Assembly: GCF_003385395.1 (NCBI RefSeq)
Contig: NZ_QNUG01000016.1
Coordinates: 1 to 64,000 of the forward strand
DNA from: Epilithonimonas hispanica
Lineage (GTDB): Bacteria > Bacteroidota > Bacteroidia > Flavobacteriales > Weeksellaceae
Reading direction: 5' to 3'
DNA length: 64,000 nucleotides
Under the pieces are notes generated by a model. It was not told the origin of the DNA. It was given only the letters and a program-made list of their open reading frames with translations, and ran no database searches. Numbering within the stretch: the first letter of the stretch is position 1; the number at the start of each line of letters is the position of its first letter. Shown here one piece after another: positions 27,566-35,845 of the stretch. The position numbers were made by a program, and so were the translations under genes.

Positions 27566-28945
27566 TTATAGATAAATCTGGAACTGAAGGATGAATTCTC
27601 CTTTTGATTTTGGTTCTGCCGAAGCGCTTGTGTAAGTTGGCCGTGTGGAGTACTGCGTCGTCAGTTTGGCGTGATGACCGTCAATAAACCAATTGGCTCC
27701 AATATCAAATTGCGAAGATGAATTTTCCAAAGCTTTGAAATTCTTATTCGTGTAAGCTGCAAAGGGCTGAATTCTGATTTTCGGTTTATCGGCATTGTTT
27801 GGCAAGAGTAATCCGGCCTGCAGATAATAGATGTTTCCTGTTCCAATCATTGGTTGTAGATTTCCGGCGCCGGCAATCGCTTTGTCTCCGATGAAATTTG
27901 GGTCATTGGAGCCAACGTTCATTATTCCAATATTTCTCAAATAATTCGGTCCGAAGTTGTAATTATAAAAACCAGCATAAGCAGAAAGTGCCATTTTGTT
28001 TTTAGCATTTCCTAAAGGTAAATCTGCAAAGGCATCAACTGCGTAAAGTGCAATGTCGTGTTTCTCGATTTGAGAATTAACTGAGGTTCTTGTACCGTCT
28101 TTTTGATGATAAAAACCTGCTCCTAAATTGAAAACTTTTTTAGTTCCCAGATAAGAACCAACTTTGAAGGGTAAAAGATTAGATTCGGAATCCAAAAATT
28201 GATATTCTACATAACCTGCTTTTGAAAATTCCGGATTTCCATTGTTGTCAACTGCAACTCTAGCTGCCGGATTGGTGACATCTACAGGCGCAATATTGGT
28301 GGCAAAAGGTTTGTTGAGACTGAAACGATATTCGAACTTGCCATATTTCCCTTTGGCAAACATTCCCATTTGTCTTGCGAATTGGTCAGAATTGTCAATC
28401 AATGGCCAAGTGAAAATCGGCGAATCAACAGTCAAGAAATTTAAGGTGGAAGCCATTGTCATTCTGGAAAGTCCCATATAATAATGAAGACCGGCTCCCA
28501 AACTTAAACTGAATTTCCCCGCTTCTCCGGGTAAAACCACCGCATATTCGTTCCAGGCATCGTGAAAAAACATTTGAGGTTTTTTACCGTTTCCATAACC
28601 TCCGGTTCCAGTAGAGCCTGAACCTCCACCATTGATGAAAGTTTGATTATTAATCCCGAAATGCATCAAAACCATATATCTTTTGGTAATTTGTGCATAA
28701 GCAAGTGCTCTCAGACGTCGGTTTCCTATGTTCCATGTATTTTTGGTAGCTTCGTCAGAAACCATCGTTCCGGGATTCATTTCCGTATTTCTTAACCAGA
28801 TCTGGTTCCAAAGAATAAATCTTACATACTTGTCGCCTTCAGGATTCAGGTTTAGTTTTAAACCATTCCCATAATCAGGCGAACCTTGCGAATATAGGCT
28901 GGTGCTTAAAAGCGCTAATCCTATAAAAGTGAGAATTTTATTCAT
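27566..28945 (-). CDS. Outer-membrane porin
   Basis: 459 residues with signal peptide (MNKILTFIGLALLSTSLYSQ). The mature part alternates beta-strand-like segments, has glycine/aromatic-rich turns and ends with the aromatic-containing LQFQIYL expected for a barrel. It is probably a phosphate-/organate-selective porin-like channel. It is the first gene of the operon that continues with the MFS carrier 29 nt downstream. I see no consensus -7 box upstream, which would fit activator-dependent expression. Confidence 0.85.
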   Translation of the reverse strand: MNKILTFIGLALLSTSLYSQGSPDYGNGLKLNLNPEGDKYVRFILWNQIWLRNTEMNPGTMVSDEATKNTWNIGNRRLRALAYAQITKRYMVLMHFGINNQTFINGGGSGSTGTGGYGNGKKPQMFFHDAWNEYAVVLPGEAGKFSLSLGAGLHYYMGLSRMTMASTLNFLTVDSPIFTWPLIDNSDQFARQMGMFAKGKYGKFEYRFSLNKPFATNIAPVDVTNPAARVAVDNNGNPEFSKAGYVEYQFLDSESNLLPFKVGSYLGTKKVFNLGAGFYHQKDGTRTSVNSQIEKHDIALYAVDAFADLPLGNAKNKMALSAYAGFYNYNFGPNYLRNIGIMNVGSNDPNFIGDKAIAGAGNLQPMIGTGNIYYLQAGLLLPNNADKPKIRIQPFAAYTNKNFKALENSSSQFDIGANWFIDGHHAKLTTQYSTRPTYTSASAEPKSKGEFILQFQIYL

Positions 28946-29059
28946 AAATTAATAATAATTTGGTGTTTATTTTGTGATTGCCAAATTGTTATTAATATTT
29001 TGTTTACAAAAATTTAATATATATTAATGCTAATAGTATAGTTTTAATTAATAATAAAT

Positions 29060-29476
29060 TTACTTTTTGAATCGTTCCCACTTAATTAGCATATATTTAT
29101 CAGCAAATTGAGTGATAATCAATCCGGAATTTTCAAGATTGTTTTCTTGAGAGATATATTCTATTAATTCGCTTTGTTTCAATATCTTATACACGGGATG
29201 GGACTCCGAATGTGGTGGTCTTGTAATATTATATTTCTTAATCCAAGAACTAATGCTCACGTGAGAAACGCCGATAATTCTTTCAATTTCTCGATAACTT
29301 AATCCTTCAAGATAGAGTTGTAAAGCTTTAGTTACATAATAGTCATCAATTTGTTTTCCTAATTTTTTAACGGTAAAATTATAGTTGCAATTCTTACAGT
29401 AGAATCTTTGTTTTCCTTTTATAATTCCACTTTTTGAAACATTTTGATTATTGCATTTAGGACATTGATTTTCCAT
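29060..29476 (-). CDS. Zinc-ribbon HTH protein, InsA-like (possible domesticated transposase part)
   Basis: 138 residues. A zinc ribbon (C5, C8, C27, C30) resembles the N-terminus of IS1 InsA. A helix-turn-helix follows at about 58-80 (YREIERIIGVSHVSISSWIKKY), then a ~50-residue C-terminal segment. There is no DDE catalytic domain and no adjacent InsB frame or terminal repeats, so it probably acts as a DNA-binding protein. It lies 114 nt upstream of the porin on the same strand and could regulate that operon. Own -7 box at 29493-29500. Confidence 0.7.
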   Translation of the reverse strand: MENQCPKCNNQNVSKSGIIKGKQRFYCKNCNYNFTVKKLGKQIDDYYVTKALQLYLEGLSYREIERIIGVSHVSISSWIKKYNITRPPHSESHPVYKILKQSELIEYISQENNLENSGLIITQFADKYMLIKWERFKK

Positions 29477-29492
29477 AACTATACTTTTTTAG

Positions 29493-29500
29493 CAAATGTA
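29493..29500 (-). promoter_or_regulatory. -7 promoter box of the zinc-ribbon gene
   Basis: The minus strand reads TACATTTG, 16 nt before the ATG at 29476. Confidence 0.5.
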
Positions 29501-29562
29501 TAATAAATTAGCAATATTGTAATTTTAACTAAAGATAATATTATTGTTAAAATAAATTTAAC

Positions 29563-29608
29563 AGATAAAATTATCTTTTTTATTTGGTATATAAAGATAA
29601 TTATTTTT
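29563..29608. promoter_or_regulatory. Candidate operators at the arginine operon promoter
   Basis: AGATAAAATTATCT (29563-29576) is an inverted repeat with 6-bp arms. A related sequence, AAAGATAATTATTTTT, starts at 29593 and lies between the -33 and -7 elements, and a third GATAATATTATT lies at 29533-29544. The position fits a repressor such as ArgR/AhrC, but the identity is inference. Confidence 0.35.
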
Positions 29609-29615
29609 AGTTTTG
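29584..29615 (+). promoter_or_regulatory. Promoter of the arginine operon
   Basis: TTG at 29584-29586 as -33 element and TAGTTTTG at 29608-29615 as -7 box with a 21-nt spacer, the classic Bacteroidetes layout. The first ATG is at 29638. Confidence 0.65.
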
Positions 29616-29637
29616 CATCTTAATTTAGATAATATCA

Positions 29638-30216
29638 ATGAAATTAGAAGTTTCTTCAGAGAAACATTTGGTTTATGTAGAAGAAATCAGAAACGAAATG
29701 GAGGATTCTGCGAAAAAACGCGGAACAGGTATCGCAAAACGTTCTTCAGAATATCTGGGCAAAAAAATCTCAGAAGGCAATTCCATTATTGCAATTGACG
29801 AAAATGGAACTTGGGCGGGCTTCTGTTATATAGAAACTTGGACAAATGGTGAATATGTGGCCAATTCAGGATTGATAGTTTCGCCTCAATTTAGAAATAT
29901 GGGTTTGGCGACTCAGATTAAGGAAAGGATTTTCCAATTATCACGAGAAAAATATCCAAACGCTAAAATTTTTGGATTGACTACAGGAATGGCGGTGATG
30001 AAAATCAACAGTAGTTTGGGTTATAAACCGGTTATCTATTCTGAATTGACTCAGGACGAACAATTCTGGAATGGTTGCAAAAACTGCGTCAATTATGATA
30101 TTCTGATGATGAAAGAACGTAAAAACTGTCTTTGTACGGCAATGCTTTTCGTTCCCGAAAATCTGAATAAAGAGAAAAAGAAAAATTTTGAATCAATAAA
30201 TAACAACAATGAGTAA
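29638..30216 (+). CDS. GNAT acyltransferase, probable first step of arginine synthesis
   Basis: 192 residues with the GNAT acyl-CoA-binding pattern VSPQFRNMGLATQIKERIF at about residues 81-99. As the first gene of the arg operon, and since no classical argA or argJ is seen, it probably acylates glutamate. Given the predicted N-succinylornithine carbamoyltransferase downstream, succinyl-CoA is the likely donor, but this is inference. The C-terminal ~45 residues contain several cysteines (CKNCVNYD, CLC). Its stop overlaps argG by 8 nt. Confidence 0.8.
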   Translation: MKLEVSSEKHLVYVEEIRNEMEDSAKKRGTGIAKRSSEYLGKKISEGNSIIAIDENGTWAGFCYIETWTNGEYVANSGLIVSPQFRNMGLATQIKERIFQLSREKYPNAKIFGLTTGMAVMKINSSLGYKPVIYSELTQDEQFWNGCKNCVNYDILMMKERKNCLCTAMLFVPENLNKEKKKNFESINNNNE

Positions 30217-31402
30217 GAAAGTAGTTTTGGCATTTAGCGGAGGTTTGGATACCTCTTATTGCGCAAAATATCTGAGTGAAACTTTGGGTTACGAAGTTCA
30301 CGCAGTCACGATTAATACAGGCGGTTTTGATAAGGAAGATGAAGTTTCGCTTAAAGAGAAAGCGGAAAAATTAGGCGTGGCTTCTTACAGGTTTGTTGAT
30401 GCTTCGGAGAAATATTATAATGATTGTGTTAAGTATTTAATTTTTGGTAATGTTTTGAAAAACAATACTTATCCGTTGTCTGTAAGTGCAGAAAGAACCA
30501 TTCAGGCGCAGGCCATTGCCGAAGCTGCGATTGAGATTGGAGCGGACGCGATTGCGCATGGCAGTACAGGTGCAGGAAATGACCAAGTTCGTTTTGATTT
30601 GATTTTCCAAGTAATGTGCCCGAAAATCGAAATCATCACACCAATTCGTGATTTGAGTTTGTCGCGTGAAGATGAAATTCAATTCCTGAAAAATCACAAT
30701 TACGAAATGGATTTTGACAAAGCAAAATATTCTATTAATAAAGGACTTTGGGGAACTTCTGTTGGAGGAAAAGAAACTTTGACTTCGCAAAATTACCTTC
30801 CAGAAGAAGCATTTCCTTCGCAAATCGAGAAAACAGAACCTTCTCAATTGGAAATTGAATTTAAAAATGGAGAGCTATTTTCTGTGAACGGCGAGACGTT
30901 TTCGCATCCGGTTTTGGCGATTCAGAAGATTGAGGAATTAGCTTCACCTTACGGAATCGGCCGTGATATCCATGTTGGAGACACAATTGTGGGTATTAAA
31001 GGGCGTGTCGGTTTCGAAGCTGCTGCTGCATCAATCATTATTAAAGCGCATCATTTGCTGGAGAAACATACATTGTCAAAATATCAGCAGACAATAAAAT
31101 CACAATTGTCAGATTGGTATGGAAACTGGCTTCACGAGGCACTTTTCCTTGACCAAGTGATGAGAAATATCGAATCGTTTTTGCAGGATTCTCAGAAAAC
31201 GGTTAATGGAAAAGTTTTCATCACGCTTCATCCGTATCGTTTCATTTTGAACGGGATTGAGTCTGCCAATGATTTGATGTCTTCAAAATTCGGAAGTTAT
31301 GGCGAAGAAAATCTCGCGTGGAGTGGGGAAGACGTGAAAGGTTTTACCAAAATCCTCAGCAACTCGCTCAATATATATCATCAGGTCAACAAATTGAACT
31401 AG
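30209..31402 (+). CDS. argG: Argininosuccinate synthase
   Basis: 397-residue enzyme joining citrulline and aspartate with ATP. The N-terminal PP-loop AFSGGLDTSYCA (residues 8-19) binds ATP; AHGSTGAGNDQVRFD is the family signature. ATG overlaps the GNAT stop by 8 nt, so the two are translationally coupled. Followed by a 222-nt spacer with hairpin repeats before argC. Confidence 0.97.
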   Translation: MSKKVVLAFSGGLDTSYCAKYLSETLGYEVHAVTINTGGFDKEDEVSLKEKAEKLGVASYRFVDASEKYYNDCVKYLIFGNVLKNNTYPLSVSAERTIQAQAIAEAAIEIGADAIAHGSTGAGNDQVRFDLIFQVMCPKIEIITPIRDLSLSREDEIQFLKNHNYEMDFDKAKYSINKGLWGTSVGGKETLTSQNYLPEEAFPSQIEKTEPSQLEIEFKNGELFSVNGETFSHPVLAIQKIEELASPYGIGRDIHVGDTIVGIKGRVGFEAAAASIIIKAHHLLEKHTLSKYQQTIKSQLSDWYGNWLHEALFLDQVMRNIESFLQDSQKTVNGKVFITLHPYRFILNGIESANDLMSSKFGSYGEENLAWSGEDVKGFTKILSNSLNIYHQVNKLN

Positions 31403-31435
31403 AATCAAAGAACTCGAAGAGTTCAATATCAGTAG

Positions 31436-31482
31436 CCGTAGGTGAAATCGAGGAATGAGATTCGGCGAAGCCAAACCTACGG
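31436..31482. repeat. Inverted repeat in argG-argC spacer
   Basis: CCGTAGGT (31436-31443) and ACCTACGG (31475-31482) are perfect arms around 31 nt. A related CGTAGGTGAAATC is found upstream of carB near 41571. Confidence 0.6.
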
Positions 31483-31540
31483 AAAGAAAGGAATTAGAGA
31501 TAACAGAATCCGAAGGATTTAATGTTTAACCAAACTTTTG

Positions 31541-31620
31541 CTGAGCGTAAGCGCCTTTGCGAACTTAAAATATTTTCAATAAGAATAAAAAACTTTGCGC
31601 TCTCTGCGTTCAAAATATTA
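31541..31620. repeat. Arg-spacer repeat, copy A (before argC)
   Basis: Contains TGAGCGTAAGCGCCTTTGCG, then TTAAAATATTTTCAATAA, then CTTTGCGCTCTCTGCGTTCA, ending 4 nt before the argC ATG. The same blocks recur at 33809-33935 and 37134-37215. Confidence 0.75.
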
Positions 31621-31624
31621 AAAA

Positions 31625-32590
31625 ATGAAAAAATCAGTCGGAATCATCGGTGCCAACGGTTACACAGGAAGTGAACTTGTTCGATTGCTGGCTTTTCATC
31701 CGAATATAGAATTAAAATTTTTGTACAGTCGTTCCAATTCCGGCGTTAAGATTTCGGATTTGTATCCGGATTTAGATTCCGTTTGCGATTTGGTTTTAGA
31801 AAATACATTGCGTCCGGTTGATATTCTTTTTCTTTGCTTGCCTCACACAGAAAGTGCAAAATGGCTTGCAGAAAGACCAGCAGACGCTGAGGTATTAATA
31901 ATAGATTTAGGAAACGATTTCCGACTTTCTACCCATTTTGGAAGCAGAGATTTTGTTTATGGTTTGCCAGAGATTTATTTCGATCAAATCAAAAAGGCTA
32001 ATAGTATTGCTAATCCTGGGTGCTTTGCGACGGCAATTCAGTTAGCTTTGTTGCCGTTGGCGAAAGAAAATTTGCTAGATGAAGTTTACACAACAGGAAT
32101 CACTGGTTCAACTGGAGCTGGGCAATCGTTGCAGCCAACAACACATTTCACTTGGCGAAATGATAATATTTCGGCTTACAAAACTTTGAATCATCAGCAC
32201 GTAGACGAGGTTGTTAAGCAACTTAATCTACTTAATAAAAACGAAGTGGAGCTTAATTTTGTTCCTTGGCGGGGCGATTTTTCCAGAGGAATTTTTACGA
32301 CATCAGTTGTCAAAACAGATTTGAGTTTGGAAGCGGTTTATGATTTATATGAGCAATTTTATAAAAACTCACCATTTGTCAAGATTTCTAAAAAAGCAAT
32401 CGATATGAAACAAGTTGTAAATACCAATTTTTGTACAATTCAAATAGAAAAGAAAGGAAATAAAATAGCGGTTCATTCTGCGATTGATAACCTTTTGAAA
32501 GGTGCATCCGGACAAGCAGTTCAAAATATGAATATCGCAAATGGCTGGGAACAAAATCTTGGATTAAACCTAAAACCAATTGCTTTTTAA
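31625..32590 (+). CDS. argC: N-acyl-gamma-glutamyl-phosphate reductase
   Basis: 321 residues. NADPH-binding GANGYTGSELVRLL at the N-terminus and the catalytic cysteine in NPGCFATAIQ (about residue 136). It reduces N-acetyl- or N-succinyl-glutamyl phosphate to the semialdehyde. Length fits the short ArgC type. Arg-operon neighbours support the call. Confidence 0.97.
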   Translation: MKKSVGIIGANGYTGSELVRLLAFHPNIELKFLYSRSNSGVKISDLYPDLDSVCDLVLENTLRPVDILFLCLPHTESAKWLAERPADAEVLIIDLGNDFRLSTHFGSRDFVYGLPEIYFDQIKKANSIANPGCFATAIQLALLPLAKENLLDEVYTTGITGSTGAGQSLQPTTHFTWRNDNISAYKTLNHQHVDEVVKQLNLLNKNEVELNFVPWRGDFSRGIFTTSVVKTDLSLEAVYDLYEQFYKNSPFVKISKKAIDMKQVVNTNFCTIQIEKKGNKIAVHSAIDNLLKGASGQAVQNMNIANGWEQNLGLNLKPIAF

Positions 32591-32626
32591 AGTCAATCAA
32601 CTATCAACCGACAACCATCAACCAAA

Positions 32627-33796
32627 ATGAATTTATTCAACGTCTATCCACTCTTCAACATCAATCCTATAAAAGCTCAAGGTTCTTTTCTTTGGGACGA
32701 AAACGGACAGCAATACCTTGATTTTTATGGCGGTCACGCTGTGATTTCTATTGGTCACAATCATCCGCATTATGTTGAGAAATTGAAGAATCAATTGGAA
32801 AAAATCAGTTTTTATTCCAATTCTGTGGAAAACAAAATTCAGGAAGAATTAGCTGAAAAATTAGGGAAGTTATCAGGCTACGAAGATTATTCATTGTTCT
32901 TGTGCAATTCCGGAGCGGAAGCGAACGAAAATGCCTTGAAGCTGGCTTCATTTCATAACGAGAAAAAGAAAGTCGTTTATTTTTCCGAATCTTTTCACGG
33001 AAGAACTTCGGCTGCAGTTGCGGTTACAGACAATCCGAAAATTGTAGCACCAGTCAACGAATCTGAGAATTTCATCAAATGCGAATTCAATAATTCAGAA
33101 GAATTGGAGAAGATTTTTGCGGAAAATCAAAACGAAATTTCAGCAGTGATTGTCGAAGGAATTCAAGGTGTTGGCGGAATTAATTTGTTGACGGAAGATT
33201 TCATTTTGACGATTGAAAAATTGTGTAAAGAAAACGATGCAGTTTTGATTTTAGACGAAGTTCAGTCTGGTTATGGACGTTCAGGGAAATTCTTTGCGCA
33301 TCAGGAATTCGACATCAAACCAGATTTAATCACGGTTGCAAAAGGAATGGGAAATGGCTTTCCGATTGGCGGTGTTTTAATCAGTCCAAAATTCCAAGCG
33401 AGTTACGGATTGTTGGGAACAACTTTTGGCGGAAATCATTTGGCTTGTGTTGCCGGATTAGCGGTTTTGGAAGTCATCGAAAAAGAAAATTTAATTGATA
33501 ATTCTGAAAAAATAGGAGTTTATATCGAAGAAAAAATTAAAAATTTCCCTCACATCCAAAATATCAAAAGACGCGGTCTGATGTTTGGGATTGAGCTCGA
33601 CCAAGCTTGTGTAGATGTCAGGAAAGAATTGTTGTTTGAACATTTTATTTTCACCGGAAATGCCAATGATAAAAATGTTCTGCGGATTTTGCCAGCGCTC
33701 AATATTTCGGAAAAAGAATCCGACTTATTCATCAATGCTTTAGAAAAAACTTTGAAAGCAATTGATGAGAAAAAGAAAGTTTTAACAGAAAATTAA
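32627..33796 (+). CDS. argD: N-acyl-ornithine aminotransferase
   Basis: 389-residue class III PLP aminotransferase. SGAEANENALKLA, ILDEVQSGYGRSG and the PLP lysine in TVAKGMGNGFPIGG are visible. It converts the N-acyl-glutamate semialdehyde to N-acyl-ornithine; in this operon N-succinylornithine is the likely product. 36 nt after argC. Confidence 0.96.
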   Translation: MNLFNVYPLFNINPIKAQGSFLWDENGQQYLDFYGGHAVISIGHNHPHYVEKLKNQLEKISFYSNSVENKIQEELAEKLGKLSGYEDYSLFLCNSGAEANENALKLASFHNEKKKVVYFSESFHGRTSAAVAVTDNPKIVAPVNESENFIKCEFNNSEELEKIFAENQNEISAVIVEGIQGVGGINLLTEDFILTIEKLCKENDAVLILDEVQSGYGRSGKFFAHQEFDIKPDLITVAKGMGNGFPIGGVLISPKFQASYGLLGTTFGGNHLACVAGLAVLEVIEKENLIDNSEKIGVYIEEKIKNFPHIQNIKRRGLMFGIELDQACVDVRKELLFEHFIFTGNANDKNVLRILPALNISEKESDLFINALEKTLKAIDEKKKVLTEN

Positions 33797-33808
33797 AAAC
33801 TTGCTTAG

Positions 33809-33935
33809 CTGAGCGAAAGCGCCTTTATCTCAATTTATTATTTGATTTTAAAGGAATCGATGAATCTTCGATTTGCGAATCTTAAAATATTTTCAAAATT
33901 AGTAAAAATCTTTGCGCGCTTTGCATTCAAAAAAT
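33809..33935. repeat. Arg-spacer repeat, copy B (before argF')
   Basis: Carries TGAGCGAAAGCGCCTTT, then about 47 nt not found in the other copies, then the shared TTGCGAATCTTAAAATATTT and CTTTGCGCGCTTTGCATTCA. It ends about 7 nt before the next ATG. Confidence 0.7.
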
Positions 33936-33942
33936 CTTCAAA

Positions 33943-34902
33943 ATGAAAAATTTCACTTCGGTTTACGATATAGATAATTTGCAAGACATTATTGCAAAAG
34001 CTTTAAAAATAAAAGAAAATCCACTGGGAAGTCCAACCAAAGGCAAAGGAAAAACAATTGGTTTGGTTTTCCTTAATTCCAGTCTCAGAACAAGATTAAG
34101 TTCACAAATCGCCTCTCAGAATTTAGGACTCAATGTCTTAGTTCTCAACGCTGCACAAGAAGCTTGGAACTTAGAATTTGCTGATGGAACTGTGATGAAT
34201 GGCGATACAGTTGAACATATTAAAGACGCAATAGAAATTCTGAATCAATATTGCGACATCATTGCTGTGAGATGTTTTGCAGGAATGAAAAGCAAAGAAG
34301 ATGATGTTAATGAAAGTATTTTAAGCCAATTCCTAAAACATGCCAAAGTTCCGGTTGTTTCTCTGGAATCTGCGACGCGACATCCGTTGCAAAGTTTGGC
34401 GGACTGTATTACAATTAAAGAAAATTGGACAGAAACCAGAAAACCAAAAGTCGTTTTGACTTGGGCGCCTCATATCAAACCGATTGCACAAGCTGTCGGA
34501 AACTCTTTCACAGAATGGATGCAGCAAATGGATGTTGATTTCGTAATCACAAATCCAGAAGGCTATGATTTGGACAAAAATTTCACAAAAGATACACCTG
34601 TGATTCATAATCAAAACGAAGCTTTGAAAGATGCAGATTTCGTTTATGTGAAAAATTGGTCTTCGTTTGATGATTATGCAAAAGTGCTGGAAGTTGAAGA
34701 CAATTGGATCTTAACCAATGAAAAATTAGAATTGACCAATCAGGCGAAAGTAATGCATTGTCTGCCAGTTCGTAGAAATCTTGAGCTGAGTGATGAAGTA
34801 ATGGATGGCGAAAACTCTATCATTTATCAGCAGGCAAAAAACAGAATTTTTTCTGCTCAAGTTGTGTTTTCTGAAATTTTGGATGAGTTAGATAAATGTT
34901 AA
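33943..34902 (+). CDS. argF': N-succinylornithine (or N-acetylornithine) carbamoyltransferase
   Basis: 319 residues. Carbamoyl-phosphate site SSLRTR (46-51), as in Bacteroides ArgF', where ordinary OTCases have STRTR. HPLQSLAD and HCLPVRRN follow. The residue equivalent to Pro90 of the B. fragilis succinylornithine enzyme and Glu92 of the Xanthomonas acetylornithine enzyme is V90 here (GDTVEH). Published exchanges of Glu92 by Pro, Ser, Val or Ala convert the acetyl to the succinyl enzyme, so V90 predicts succinylornithine. The carbamoyl phosphate comes from CarAB encoded nearby. Confidence 0.93.
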   Translation: MKNFTSVYDIDNLQDIIAKALKIKENPLGSPTKGKGKTIGLVFLNSSLRTRLSSQIASQNLGLNVLVLNAAQEAWNLEFADGTVMNGDTVEHIKDAIEILNQYCDIIAVRCFAGMKSKEDDVNESILSQFLKHAKVPVVSLESATRHPLQSLADCITIKENWTETRKPKVVLTWAPHIKPIAQAVGNSFTEWMQQMDVDFVITNPEGYDLDKNFTKDTPVIHNQNEALKDADFVYVKNWSSFDDYAKVLEVEDNWILTNEKLELTNQAKVMHCLPVRRNLELSDEVMDGENSIIYQQAKNRIFSAQVVFSEILDELDKC

Positions 34903-35026
34903 ACACAAAGGCACAAAAAGAATTGTAATGGAAATAATTTTAAGGCACTAAAAAAATCGAAGATTTTAAAAACTTTGTGCCTTAAAACACAATACTGCAT
35001 AATTAATTATCCTTGTGCCTTTGTGT
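34903..35026. repeat. Nested inverted repeat in the argF'-argB spacer
   Basis: Outer arms ACACAAAGGCACAA (34903-34916) and TTGTGCCTTTGTGT (35013-35026) are perfect complements. Inner arms TTTTAAGGCAC (34938-34948) and GTGCCTTAAAA (34977-34987) are also perfect. The spacer is almost entirely this structure. Confidence 0.85.
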
Positions 35027-35053
35027 AAATTATGTAAGAATTGAAAACAAAAA

Positions 35054-35845
35054 ATGCAAAAACTACACATCATAAAAATCGGCGGAACTCTTATCGATGA
35101 CAAAAAAGCATTGAAAACTTTCCTTGAGCAATTTTCAGAAATCGAAGGTGCTAAAATCCTGATTCACGGCGGTGGAAAGATAGCTGAAACTTTAGCTGAA
35201 AAGTTAAAAATAAGGCAAACAATGATTGATGGACGACGAATCACGAATAAGAAAACGTTGAAAATCGTAACAATGGTTTATGCAGGTAGAATCAATAAAA
35301 ATTTGGTGGCAAAACTTCAGAGTTTCGATTGTAATGCGATTGGATTTTCCGGAGCGGACGGAAATGTTATTAAAGCTGAAAAAAGACAACATCCTGAAAT
35401 CGATTTTGGATTTGTTGGCGATATTGATGAAAAAAGCATCAATCACGAATTGATTATAAATATGATAAATCTGGGTTTGGTTCCGGTGTTTTCTGCAATC
35501 ACTCACGATAAAAAAGGAAATCTGTTCAACACCAACGCAGACACGATTGCCGGAACTATCGCTCAGGCTTTATCAAAACATTTCGAGACAGAATTGCTGT
35601 TCTGTTTCGATAAAAATGGAGTTTTAGAAAATATTGAAGACGAAAATTCAAATTTGAAAACAATTAACAAACAAGAATTTTCGGAATTAAAATCTGAAGG
35701 AAAACTCCACAAAGGGATTTTGCCAAAACTTGAAAATGCTTTCCGAGCCAAAGAAAATGGCGTTCAGAAAGTGGCATTAATCAAAGAAGAAAAATTATCA
35801 GACCAAATAAAACTAGGAAATGAAGGAACTGAAATCTGTCTTTAG
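35054..35845 (+). CDS. argB: N-acyl-glutamate kinase
   Basis: 263-residue amino-acid kinase phosphorylating N-acyl-glutamate. IKIGGTLID and LIHGGGKI near the N-terminus bind ATP and substrate; NTNADTIAG near residue 160 is the conserved active-site block. It overlaps argE by 26 nt. Divergence from acetyl-specific ArgB would fit a succinyl substrate but cannot be judged here. Confidence 0.95.
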   Translation: MQKLHIIKIGGTLIDDKKALKTFLEQFSEIEGAKILIHGGGKIAETLAEKLKIRQTMIDGRRITNKKTLKIVTMVYAGRINKNLVAKLQSFDCNAIGFSGADGNVIKAEKRQHPEIDFGFVGDIDEKSINHELIINMINLGLVPVFSAITHDKKGNLFNTNADTIAGTIAQALSKHFETELLFCFDKNGVLENIEDENSNLKTINKQEFSELKSEGKLHKGILPKLENAFRAKENGVQKVALIKEEKLSDQIKLGNEGTEICL

